Origin: Sipunculus nudus
Lineage: Eukaryota; Annelida; Sipuncula; Golfingiida; Sipunculidae
Assembly: GCA_026874595.1 (NCBI GenBank)
Contig: CM049308.1
Coordinates: forward strand, 23,274,367-23,338,366
Reading direction: 5' to 3'
DNA length: 64,000 nt
The notes under the pieces were generated by a model. That model was given only the letters and a program-made list of their open reading frames with translations, did no database searches and had not been told where the DNA came from. The translations under genes and the position numbers were made by a program. Shown piece by piece: positions 23,724-34,160 of this stretch; the first letter of the stretch is position 1; each line of letters starts with the position of its first letter.

Positions 23724-25344
23724 TGTGTACATGTAAATATATAAAATCTTGATATTGTAGCATTCACATTACTCACATATATGATCCTACTGCTACTGAA
23801 TAACATCTGTATTAGAATACAAAATCATAAGTCTGGGCTTCTGGTTAACATATGCAGCATCATGCTATGGCTGCAGAATCATAAACAAAGACTTTAACCA
23901 GAACTTGATTAGTTGTCGGTTGTGCCACAGTCAATTACCCTTATTAATTGTGTGTTGTATGAGCTGCCAACCTGACTGTCTCATTATCACGCTGTGCTGG
24001 TCCTGTTACATCAGCCAGCCAGTCAGCAATAATGCAGCTTATTACAGTGCAGTATGTAACTTCTTAATCATGCCTTTATACAGAAATTTGTCTAGTCTGA
24101 ATAGTCCAGAACACATGGCAAGTTAGCATTGAGGGGGTGATATTCTAGAGACCTGCTGTTGTTGAAATACCAACCACGAAAAACAGATAATCATATACGT
24201 TTAATTGATATCATATAATTTGATAAATTGTAAATTGCCTTAATAAGCTGTATTCTATCATAGTAGTTCAACCTCTACAGCAGACAAATGTTGGCATATA
24301 TTATATTTTAAGTTATATCCGCATATTTGCAGTGATTTCTATGTTTTCCATTCAAATTAAGCTTCAGCTGTGTTGTACAAGTGGTGGAATTGGTTTCAAA
24401 ATCATAATTGATGCTTGAAAAATTAAAAATGACCAGTCGTGTGATTGTTGGCTAACTTTAAATGGTTTGCTTTGATGTTGTTCATTATTTTGTGTACATA
24501 TTCTCTGACAGGATTAGGTTCTTTTCACGTGCATACATAATCCTTTTTAATTGATTATGCAAAACTAAAATTGATTTAATCGATTTTGAAAGAGAATGAC
24601 CAGTCTTCAATTTAATTGATTAACCGGTACACCGATAAATATACCAATAAAAATAATTGAGTTTTTTTCAGTCAGTATGTCATAGGTTGTACTGTCAGAT
24701 TGTCTTTGGTGATTAACATGTATGACACCCAGCCAATATGAAAGCTGCTCACCAGAAGACAACTGCACACGTGAAAAGTTCTGCAAAAGGGCTTAAACTA
24801 AAAATAAGATAGCTGCAATGATCATAAGGAAGGCATCCTTCTGGTCATGACATTGAAAATAAGGTCAAGGACAAAAATAGATATCAGGTGCAAATCTGAA
24901 ATCTGTGACTATCATTGTGACCAAAGAAAGGTTTTTGAAATCATCTGTATCAGAGACCTTGCACATACAAGAGTGGCAGGTAAATAAAAAAGAAATCCCT
25001 CAATATATAATTAAGTTTCCCTTTATATATTTTGCAAGAATTTTTTTTGTCAGCCAGGTGTTGTGGATAAAAATTGCCTTGCCTTGCAAGTTATTACATG
25101 GACAACATGCCTGGTATTTTTTTTCTATTAGATTGTATGTTTGTCTTATGAATCCCAACATCTTGCTCATTGGGACTTACTCGAGCAACACGTCACCTTT
25201 CTGGTTTGGTTCTAAGCTAAGATACCATCACTCAAATTATCACCACATGTTTTTAGACCAGGCCAGCTGTGGTTGGTTTTAATTCTGTGTGGTTATGTAT
25301 GTGGTATATATAATGAATGTATATGTTTTTCATAATTATTGAAC
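23724..25344. other. AT-rich DNA without a recognisable gene
   Basis: The 125-codon plus-strand frame at 24905-25282 is the longest non-repeat frame in the window but has no recognisable domain and lies in AT-rich DNA. The 73-codon frame at 23905-24126 is cysteine-rich but has no regular spacing. Confidence 0.45.
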
Positions 25345-25640
25345 CACAGACAGTCACCAATCTTAGTGGTAGAGGGGTTAGGGTGTCTGACTACACAGTG
25401 GTACACTGGGAGTTGTGGGTTTGCATCTGACATTGGCAGATGTTCACTACATTCCTCAGGCAGTGGTTTTACCCTGCAGTTGTCCCAGACATCCTATTGT
25501 GTTACAACTACTGCTTGGTATGGCAAGGTTCTCTGGGCAGGAACACAAGGGTGCACCCAGAGCACAGAATTATAATCAGACTGAAAGCAGGGTATTGTAT
25601 CAAACAAAAATTATAAACCTGCCACACCCACTCACATCTC
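25345..25640 (+). repeat. Family F copy 3 with tRNA-like head (candidate SINE)
   Basis: The front contains TAGTGGTAGAGG (25364), one mismatch from the RNA polymerase III A-box pattern, and GGGTTTGCATC (25417-25427), a mutated B box about 53 bases downstream. The following sequence from GGTATGGCAAGGTTCTCTGG matches copies at 1886 and 11478. The copy stops before the family hairpin. If the head really belongs to the family, F is a tRNA-derived SINE; copies 1 and 2 do not show the head clearly. Confidence 0.5.
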
Positions 25641-26585
25641 ACATTTAATGTAATACATGGTGACACCAAAGTCTGGTGGCCTCTTACCTCATTAATAATG
25701 AGTGGATTTGGCTGAGAATTGAACTCAGTTGAGATATAATGTCATTTGGGTTTTATCAAAATGCATCATATTTCATGGTTAGTGGTTGTGACGCCAAAAG
25801 GCCTGGTGACCACTGACCTCAGTAAAAATGCATGCTAAGTCATTAGTAATAATCTATTTTTAAATAATTATAGTGAGTATAAATACATAGGCATAGTTAG
25901 TTTATAGTAGCATTAAAACAACAGAAAAGTAAATTTCACCAAAACAGTAAAAATATTATTAATTCTCACATGCTATTGTTAAGGGTCCATAGAATGTATC
26001 TGCATGGTACAGGGACCCTTGTATCAGTTCATCATTGTGGTATGAAATTTCTTATTAAAAAAAACTTGGGGATTTTTTGTTATTTTATTTCTTTATTAGA
26101 GTAGATTATTTTTGCATTTTGTAATCATGTGAGAGATGACTTGTATCACATTATGTCATTTTAGTAAATTCCTCTCAAATATTCTCTGTGATTATTAGCA
26201 ACTTTAATCATAAATGATATTATATATCTTATGGTGTTATGAGCTCTTTGTTTCTGTAGCCTTTAAATTATACAATATAATGTGTTATCCTTATAAATTT
26301 CTACAGTTATGAAAGTGTTAACAATTATCTCCGCAGACAAAGTAATATCTGATAACATTTTCATTAAAGCTTTCAAAACTTCATTTGGGTAAGCAAACAG
26401 CAGTTGATCAGCATGTATAATACTAAATGTTTCCATGAGAACCACCTGCTACAATTTGCAATACAAACTAATTTATCTCAAGCACCACATCCATGTACAG
26501 TATACAGGTTTCATCAACATAGCTAGATGATTATGATTCTGATACTCTGCTCTTTTAAACTATCAGGTCTCTATTTATGCATATA
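25641..26585. other. AT-rich DNA without a recognisable gene
   Basis: No repeat or exon can be supported. The 60-codon minus-strand frame at 26263-26445 has no visible domain. Confidence 0.4.
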
Positions 26586-26763
26586 CAGTAAAACCTGTTT
26601 TATGAGACCACCTGTGGGACTGGCCAAAATTGGTCTTAATTCACAGATGGTCTTTTGAGACAGGTAAGTTATAAACAATGTGAATGCTTTCAGTTCACCC
26701 AATGGTGGTCTTAATAGACAGGTGGTATTATAAGAAAGGTGGTTCTTCAGAAAGGCTCCACTC
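26586..26763. mobile_element. MITE copy 3
   Basis: Begins CAGTAAAACCTG with TA before it and ends AGGCTCCACTC with TA after it, a decayed version of the AGGTTTCACTG end. The interior contains GAGACCACCTG and TGGTCTTAATAGACAGGTGG, the same GACCAC/GTGGTC fold-back content as copies 1 and 2. Confidence 0.7.
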
Positions 26764-26880
26764 TATATTTATATTAACATTTTGGAAAGTATTTACCCAA
26801 TCCCACTTTCCCCCTGCTTTTTAGAATCATTTTGATTTTCTTCTCCTTAATGCACCACATTCCTCTAAAACAATGATGTA
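26764..26880. other. Short unassigned spacer
   Basis: Separates the MITE from the GGACTT array; nothing recognisable. Confidence 0.3.
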
Positions 26881-27260
26881 GGACTTAAGTCCAGACTTGG
26901 ACTCGAGTCCAGACCCAAGTCCAATTTATAAGGACTCAGACTTGGACTCCATGGTCCTAAATTGACTTGTACTCAGACTCAGAGGTAAGGACTTGAGAAC
27001 CAGGCAACATTCAAGTAAAGGGCACTGGTAAACTTACATAAAATTTGCATATCTCAAATATTCTTTAAAAAACTCTTATAACAAGAAAATTTGTATTGGA
27101 CTCGAGACTCAGACTTGGACTCATCGGAGGTGGACTTGGACTTGAACCACAAGGTTTCAGACTTGGACTTGGAATTGAGTGGCCTGGACTTGGACTTGCA
27201 CTCAGACTGGAGTGGCATGGACTTGGACTTGCACTCAGACTTGAATGGTGTGGACTTAAT
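26881..27260 (+). repeat. GGACTT/GGACTC array, copy 1
   Basis: Two blocks of imperfect GGACTT and GGACTC hexamers (about 26881-27000 and 27096-27253) flank a 95-base spacer. Two perfect 12-bp palindromes, GGACTTAAGTCC (26881-26892) and GGACTCGAGTCC (26899-26910), open the array. A second copy with the same block-spacer-block plan is at 43489-43815. The plus-strand frame reads as Asp-Leu rich and the minus as Ser-Lys rich simply because of the hexamer; I do not regard either as a gene. Confidence 0.75.
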
Positions 27261-27436
27261 CACTACTATGTAGTTTGCTACACATTTGTGAGGCATACAG
27301 TGTGGTATATCTTCACACATGCAGCTCAGAAATAGATACCATGTTTTGTTAATGGATCTATTTGATTGATTATGGTCTCCCTTTATATAAATTTGCATTT
27401 GTACTGGTGTAAGCTAGGCCTTCCATTAACCAGTGT

Positions 27437-27593
27437 GTTACTTTTGTATATCTTTCTTTTTCTTTCTCTTCTCTCATTCCTTATTTTTCCCTTTGCTTTA
27501 ATTCTTAATCTTTTTTCTCTTTCATTTTTTTACTCACACTTTTCTCTCTCTTTGTCTCATTTTTTCTTTCTCTTTTTTTTTCTCTTTCTCAGA
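27437..27593 (+). repeat. Polypyrimidine tract of about 155 bases
   Basis: Almost only C and T, built from TCTTTC and TTTTTC units, and ending in TTTCTCAG. Long polypyrimidine strands can adopt triplex (H-DNA) structure. The terminal CAG would also make a strong splice acceptor, but the following sequence gives no convincing exon. Confidence 0.7.
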
Positions 27594-28191
27594 GGACTGT
27601 CCTGTTTGTCCTCTTGTATTGGTTTTGCCTAGTTGTTTGGTTGTCTACATAGAATATGGGTTGATTTTAAGGTAAAGATTGAACGGGACAAATGTTGAGA
27701 AAAAGCACAGTATTTTAAAGATTTAGGATTACCTACATCCAATTGCCCAGAGGACAAGCAAAGCAAAAAGCAATTGTTAATCCTCATAGAAAAAAAGGAG
27801 TCCCTAAAATTAATTTTGTTGCCTTTTCTTATATACACCAAGACATTAAGGGACACCTTTAATCATTTATTAGGACAGTTTTTTTATTATAATTGCGTAG
27901 TTGGTCATTTTTTAATTCAGTATTTGTTAAATTCATTTGGACTATGGTAAATAAGCTATATTAAATCAGGCTGTTATTTTCTTGGTTTTTTTTATTGATT
28001 TTTTTTTATATCATGATGGTTTTAACACCTCATAACTGTTTCATTCAAACCAATGAAAAAAATGGGTCAAATTGACATCATTAATTATACTAAAGTATGA
28101 ACTGATATATATCCTACCCCATTTTGAATTGCTATTTACAATTTACATCTCATAACTGGGTTTTAAGTTGAATTCTTCTGTTATGTTTTTT
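27594..28191. other. Unassigned AT-rich DNA
   Basis: No gene or repeat supported; T runs near 27985 and 28185 lead into the T-rich target of element A copy 3. Confidence 0.4.
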
Positions 28192-29226
28192 TAGCTCAGC
28201 TGACTGTAAGTCATCTGAGCTATAGCGATCACTCTTTGTCCATCATCCGTCCGTCCGTCCATCTGTCCGTCCGTCCGTCCGTTAACCTGGCACAAATCCT
28301 AACTGCCGGACCTAGAATTTTGTAACTTTACATTCTAAGAGGTCTATGAAAAATCTCCTTGGAAACCAGAATTTAGGTCCTTCGAGCTATGGGGCCCCAA
28401 AGTAACCCCCCAGAATATTCAAAAATTTCATACAAAAACTTCAATATCTCATTAACTACATCACTTATAGTCATGATTTTTTGCATACATATTGATCATG
28501 AGATGTTTCATCAGTTCCTGCAGACTGGTGGCACCATCTTTGTTTGTTCAGGTTTTTTTTACGAATATTTTTTTCTATTTTTGAGACCTTTTAAGATATG
28601 AACATCTGTTAACAGGGCACAAATCATAAAAACTGGACCTAGAATCTTCATTCTTGACACACTGGGAGACCCATGAAAAGTTTCCATGGAAATCTGAAAT
28701 TAGGTCTCTGTTACCCATATCCTTAAAGCTATAGGACTCCGAAGTATCCCTCAGAAAAATGGACAATTTGATACAAAAGCTGAAGTATCTGAACAACTAA
28801 TGCAGAGATTACCATGATTCTTTGCATGAATATTGATTATGGAGTGTTTCATCAGTTTCTGCAGAATGGTGGTACCACCTGAATTTGTTCGGGTTTTTTT
28901 ACGAATTTTTTCTCTATTTTTGAGACCTTTAAGGATGCTGTCATCTGTTGACGTGGCACAAATTGTAACAACAGGACCAAGCATCTTCATTCTTGTCATG
29001 CAAGGAGGCCCATGAAAAGGGTCTGTGGAAACCTGAAATTAGGTATCTGTTACCCATATCCTTCAAGCTATAGGACTCCGAAGTATCCTTCAGAATAGTG
29101 GAAAATTTGATACAAAAACTGAAATATCTGATCAACTAATGCAGAGATCACCATGATTCTTTGCATGGATATTGACCATTAAGTATTTTTATTAGTTTCT
29201 GCAGACTGGTTGAACCACCTGTATTT
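28192..29226 (+). mobile_element. Element A copy 3, 5' part
   Basis: Opens with the terminal hairpin TAGCTCAGCTGAC / GTCATCTGAGCTA (28192-28222, 13-bp arms with one mismatch around TGTAA). A GTCC tract and monomers beginning near 28283, 28609 and 28946 follow. It is interrupted at CACCTGTATTT by element B and resumes at 32369. Overlapping minus-strand frames of 64-82 codons recur at the same monomer positions as in copy 1 and are repeat by-products. Confidence 0.8.
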
Positions 29227-29273
29227 GTATCCGCCAAAACAGAGTTTTGCGGATACTATGTTTTCAGCTGCAC

Positions 29274-29294
29274 GCCGCCGCCGCCGCCGCCGCG
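29274..29294 (+). repeat. GCC trinucleotide tract near the 5' end of element B
   Basis: About seven GCC units just inside the 5' hairpin, strikingly GC- and CpG-rich against the AT-rich surroundings. It occupies the position that the GTCC tract has in element A. Confidence 0.85.
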
Positions 29295-29449
29295 TAGGTT
29301 TCCGGAAAACTCCTCCGTAACCGCTGGGCGGAATTTTACGAAACCCGGGATTATATTCGGGTCACATGTGAACTGCTGCGCCCCAATTTTGTTTTGACCT
29401 GACCTTTCCTCTGCGCTCTGCGTCCGTTTGTGCGTATGTTTCCACACAT

Positions 29450-31860
29450 AAACCCACATATCTCGGGAACCGTTTGACCGATCAGGAAAATTTTTTTGCA
29501 CAAACGTAGCCCTTGGAGAGCTTTATAACATACACAAACAATGGTGGCGCCACCTGCAACCATGTTTGCACAGTGTCCATCTGTTCTTCTGCCTTGGGTT
29601 AAAATCACTCATGTCTCTGCAGTGACTTGACTAATTCACCTGAAATTCGGCATGCGTAAACATCATGGATAGCTTTTCTGATTTTATGACAGGTGGCGCC
29701 ACCTACATTCACGTTTATGCTGCAGACATCCAAGCTCATATCTCGGGAACCGTTTGACCGATCAGGAAAATTTTTTTGCACAAATGTAGCCCTTGGAGAG
29801 CTTTATAACATACAAGAAAAATGGTGGCGCCACCTGCAACCATGTTTGCACAGTGTCCATCTGTTTGTCTGCCTAGGGTTAAAATCACTCATATCTCTGC
29901 AGTGACTTGACTAATTCACCTGAAATTCGGCATGCTTATACATCCTGGATAGCTTTTCTGATTTTATGACAGGTGGCGCCACCTACATTCACGTTTACGC
30001 TGCAGACATCCAAGCTTATATCTCGGGAACCGTTTGACCGATCAGGAAAATTTTTTTGCACAAATGTAGCCCTTGGATAACTTTATAACATACACAAACA
30101 ATGGTGGCGCCACCTGCAACCATGTTTGCACAGTGTCCATCTGTTCGTCTGCCTTGGGTTAAAATCACTCATGTCTCTGCAGTGACTTGACTAATTCACC
30201 TGAAATTCGGCATGCGTAAACATCCTGGATAGCTTTTCTGATTTTATGACAGGTGGCGCCACCTACATTCACGTTTATGCTGCAGACATCCAAGCTCATA
30301 TCTCGGGAACCGTTTGACCGATCAGGAAAATTTTTTTGCACAAATGTAGCCCTTGGAGAGCTTTATAACATACAAGAAAAATGGCTGCGCCACCTGCAAC
30401 CATGTTTGCACAGTGTCCATTTGTTCGTCTGCCTAGGGTTAAAATCACTCATATCTCTGCAGTGACTTGACTAATTCACCTGAAATTCGGCATGCTTATA
30501 CATCCTGGATAGCTTTTCTGATTTTATGACAGGTGGCGCCACCTACATTCACGTTTACGCTGCAGACATCAAAGCTCATATCTCAGGAACCGTTTGACCG
30601 ATCAGGAAAATTTTTTTGCACAAATGTAGCCCTTGGATAGCTTTATAACATACACAAACAATGGTGGCGCCACCTGCAACCATGTTTGCACAGTGTCCAT
30701 CTGTTCGTCTGCCTTGGGTTAAAATCACTCATGTCTCTGCAGTGACTTGACTAATTCACCTGAAATTCGGCATGCGTAAACATCATGGATAGCTTTTCTG
30801 ATTTTATGACAGGTGGCGCCACCTACATTCACGTTTACGCTGCAGACATCCAAGCTCATATCTCGGGAACCGTTTGACCGATCAGGAAAATTTATTTGCA
30901 CAAATGTAGCCCTTGGAGAGCTTTATAACATACAAGAAAAATGGTGGCGCCACCTGCAACCATGTTTGCACAGTGTCCATCTGTTTGTCTGCCTAGTGTT
31001 AAAATCACTCATATCTCTGCAGTGACTTGACTAATTCACCTGAAATTCGGCATGCTTATACATCCTGGATAGCTTTTCTGATTTTATGACAGGTGGCGCC
31101 ACCTACATTCACGTTTACGCTGCAGACATCCAAGCTTATATCTCGGGAACCGTTTGACCGATCAGGAAAATTTTTTTGCACAAATGTAGCCCTTGGATAG
31201 CTTTATAACATACACAAAAAATGGTGGCGCCACCTGCAACCATGTTTGCACAGTGTCCATCTGTTCGTCTGCCTTGGGTTAAAATCACTCATATCTCTGC
31301 AGTGACTTGACTAATTCACCTGAAATTCGGCATGCGTAAACATCCTGGATAGCTTTTCTGATTTTATGACAGGTGGCGCCACCTACATTCACGTTTTTGC
31401 TGCAGACATCCAAGCTCATATCTCGGGAACCGTTTGACCGATCAGAAAAATTTTTTTGCACAAATGTAGCCCTTGGAGAGCTTTATAACATACAAGAAAA
31501 ATGGCTGCGCCACCTGCAACCATGTTTGCACAGTGTCCATTTGTTCGTCTGCCTAGGGTTAAAATCACTCATATCTCTGCAGTGACTTGACTAATTCACC
31601 TGAAATTCGGCATGCTTATACATCCTGGATAGCTTTTCTGATTTTATGACAGGTGGCGCCACCTACATTCACGTTTACGCTGCAGACATCCAAGCTCATA
31701 TCTCAGGAACCGTTTGACCGATCAGGAAAATTTTTTTGCACAAATGTAGCCCTTGGATAGCTTTATAGATACACAAAAGATGGTGGCGCCACCTGCAACC
31801 ATGTTTGCACAGTGTCCATCTGTTCGTCTGCCTTGGGATAAAATCACTCATATCTCGACA
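29450..31860 (+). repeat. Hierarchical tandem array of element B (280/560/1120 bp)
   Basis: The 280-bp monomer contains two copies of GGTGGCGCCACC, 149 and 131 bases apart (29543, 29692, 29823, 29972). The two halves look related to each other (CTCATATCTC ... TTTGACCGATCAGG versus CTCATGTCTC ... CTTGACTAATTCACC). Monomers alternate in two types, giving an exact 560-bp period. Further markers alternate every second dimer: GGTGGCGCC at 29823 and 30943 but GGCTGCGCC at 30383 and 31503; CAAGCTTATA at 30011 and 31131. This gives a 1120-bp period. The four 70-codon frames at 29693, 30253, 30813 and 31373 are this array read in one frame and are not genes. Confidence 0.9.
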
Positions 31861-32368
31861 GTGGTTTGACATATCTGCCTAAAATTTTGCAAGTTTATAC
31901 ATCCCCGACAGCTCTCTTGATTTTATGACAGGTGGCGCCAACTGCATTCTAGTTTATGCAGCAGATATCCAAGCTCATATCTTGGGAACCGTTTGACCGA
32001 TTGGGCCAAAGTTTTGCATGTGTATAGTTCTCACATAGCTCTTTATCATACGCTAAACTGGTGGCGCCACCTGCAACCCTTTTTGCACAGCATCAATCTG
32101 TTTGTCTGCCAAGGGCAAAAATCACTCATATACATGTAGTGGTTTGACTTATCTGCCTTAAATTTTGCATATGTATACAACTTGGACGGCTTTCTGGATT
32201 TTGTGGTAGGTGGCGCAACCTACATACACAATTTGGCTGCAGACATCCATGCTAATATGCAACACTTCACTCTATTTCCCATTGCCACTCAATCCATGCC
32301 TCACTTCACCCGTTCCACTCTGATTTAGGCGGATACAAGTAGTCGCTTGTCGACTACCCATATTCTAG

Positions 32369-32553
32369 TTTTTTAAAGTTAATGCATTTTTTCTCAATTT
32401 TTGGCATATATAAATACAGTCACAATCTTGACCTGTAGGTTAATCTGTTTGATGCTTCAGTTGAATGGGTACATACTACCATTCAGATGATAAAATTTTC
32501 CTTTGGCGAATCTCTTCCCAGTCAGCTGAGCGTCATGACCCATGGGTCACTTG
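32369..32553 (+). mobile_element. Element A copy 3, 3' part
   Basis: Resumes with TTTTTTAAAGTTAATGCATT, matching the 3' region of copy 1 (4998 onward). It ends with CAGTCAGCTGAGC (32519-32531, inverted match to the first 13 bases of the element), the palindrome TGACCCATGGGTCA (32536-32549) and CTTG (32550-32553). Confidence 0.8.
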
Positions 32554-33800
32554 TTATTATATCTGTCTGAAGTATTCGGCAAATGTTAGCAGTCATAATT
32601 GACCATGGTAAATTGCATTCTTAGATGTTGTGCATCCTACTGACAGTGAAATATGAACATAGTGATTAAGGGAACAATGAGCCATGCACATTGGTTCACT
32701 TCAATAACATGTAAAGAGTTACATTAATTTGCCATTCAGTTCCTTTAATCATCAGCATTGAGGATGAAACAGATGGAAAAGTAACAGGTCATAATTTTCG
32801 TAAAACAATGACAAATCATGCATTAATTTACAGGAGAATCTCTTTCAGATAGATCAGCAAGAAACAAGGCTGTAATTTATTAATGTCACACATGAAGAGG
32901 GAGAGTGTTCTTTATTACACCCATCAGTTATGTAATTATGACATAAAGAAGATTTGATGATTGAGTTTCTTTTGAATCAATCTAAGCCAAAGTGTCTGTT
33001 TGATCAAGGAGAATTGATCAAATATGAATGTCCTGATCAGGAAGTGTTCAATAACTTTCCCAAAGATTCTTAAATGCTAAATTAGAAGTTTGTAACCCAA
33101 GCCATTACTAAATGGATCAGATTAATAGACTGTGAATCTATGGGTAGAGGATAAATAGAGGGAGAAATTTGTATTGGGTATTGCTTAAGCTGATAATGTG
33201 ACACAGAGCAAAATTAATAAGAATTGAAATAAAACTGAACAAAGTGATTAAAATTAATAGAAAATGGTACATATGTTCGTTTAATTAATATTGTTCGGAT
33301 AACACTTTTACATGAATATATATGTATACAATGTGTTTTCCCTGTGCCTAGGGATGTTTTGTTAAACTTTTAATTGACACGTATTTGTTTTTCAAAATGT
33401 CCGAATACTGAATTTCATGAAACTTGATAGAATTGGGGGAGATTTGGTCATCATGGTAACAGATCTCAGTGTTAGAAATTATTTTTAAAATCATGCTAAT
33501 TAATTTAGAGAATTTGATTAATGATTGATTCTCTCGTTTATACTTCCTTTAGATACATAACCTTGTCTCCATTTGAAAGACAATCATCATCCTGACTGCA
33601 CCAGCACAGTTTTGTATTTTGTAATTGAATCCAGCTCCTGCCACAGCCAGTACGCAAGCAGACAATAGTAATTGTCATCTGTAATCATATAAAGAATCAA
33701 TAAGTCATGAATTTTTGAATACTGTAATGTTACACATCAAAGAGTGTCACCCCCATTTTTGTATAGAAATAGGTGCAGAAAGGTGGCCCATTTCATCTCC
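32554..33800. other. AT-rich unique DNA
   Basis: No repeat family of this window is seen. The stretch is rich in ATTAAT and TTAATT cores. No open frame worth reporting. Confidence 0.4.
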
Positions 33801-34160
33801 ATACTATAAAGTGTATGGCAGTGATGTATACCTTCACAGACCTTGATTTAGTGAGCTGCTCTGGCACCTATTTCATGAATATATATAAGCATTTGGACTA
33901 ATGTGCATCAGACATGGGGTAAGTTTATATGGCTTTATTTGACTGGTCAAAATCTGGATGCTACCCCGGCAATGCTAAATCTTTGGTCTAGAACTATAGA
34001 ACCAGATCTGCTCCAGCAGCTGCTTAGAAGAAGTGTTTAGGAGTCAGTTTCTTGGTTGAATTGTCTTTTTCATTATTAATGTAATAGACACCAGATACAA
34101 TAGATACTGTTCACTGAATCAAGGTCTATGAAAGCTGAGCTGTAATAGACTTGATAGTAT
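33801..34160. repeat. Long imperfect inverted repeat (arms about 85 bp)
   Basis: The arm at 33801-33885 is complementary to the arm at 34071-34160 across about 185 bases of loop. The clearest block is ACAGACCTTGATTTAGTGAG near 33836 against CACTGAATCAAGGTCTATGA near 34112; matches continue on both sides with small indels (ATACTATAAAGT against ACTTGATAGTAT). A transcript would fold into a long stem. It could be a worn fold-back transposon. Confidence 0.55.

Larger units (their letters stand above)
29227..32368 (+). mobile_element. Element B copy 2, apparently complete, nested in element A
   Basis: The 5' end GTATCCGCCAAAAC (29227-29240) pairs with GTTTTGCGGATAC (29244-29256) as a hairpin with one bulged base. 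An inverted copy of the first nine bases, GGCGGATAC, is at 32328-32336. It is followed by a perfect hairpin GTAGTCG-CTTGT-CGACTAC (32339-32357) and a CTAG terminus (32365-32368). Between them lie a GCC tract, a block shared with copy 1 and the tandem array. The flanks, CACCTGTATTT and TTTTTTAAAGTT, rejoin cleanly into the uninterrupted A sequence at 4988-5010, with no target duplication. This pattern, with a T|T target, is that of Helentron-associated (HINE) elements. No Rep-helicase is encoded. Confidence 0.75.

Noticed and set aside
24905-25282. 125-codon frame as a gene
   Set aside because: No recognisable domain, AT-driven composition, and no supporting splice or promoter context.
27091-27398. 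Asp-Leu rich (plus) and Ser-Lys rich (minus) frames
   Set aside because: Both follow from the GGACTT hexamer; the second copy at 43.5 kb does not keep them open.
29693-31585. Four nearly identical 70-codon frames at exact 560-bp spacing
   Set aside because: They are the tandem array of element B read in one frame. They differ from each other as the repeat does, lack promoter or splice context, and the same region in the older copy at 14.7-17.2 kb is not open.
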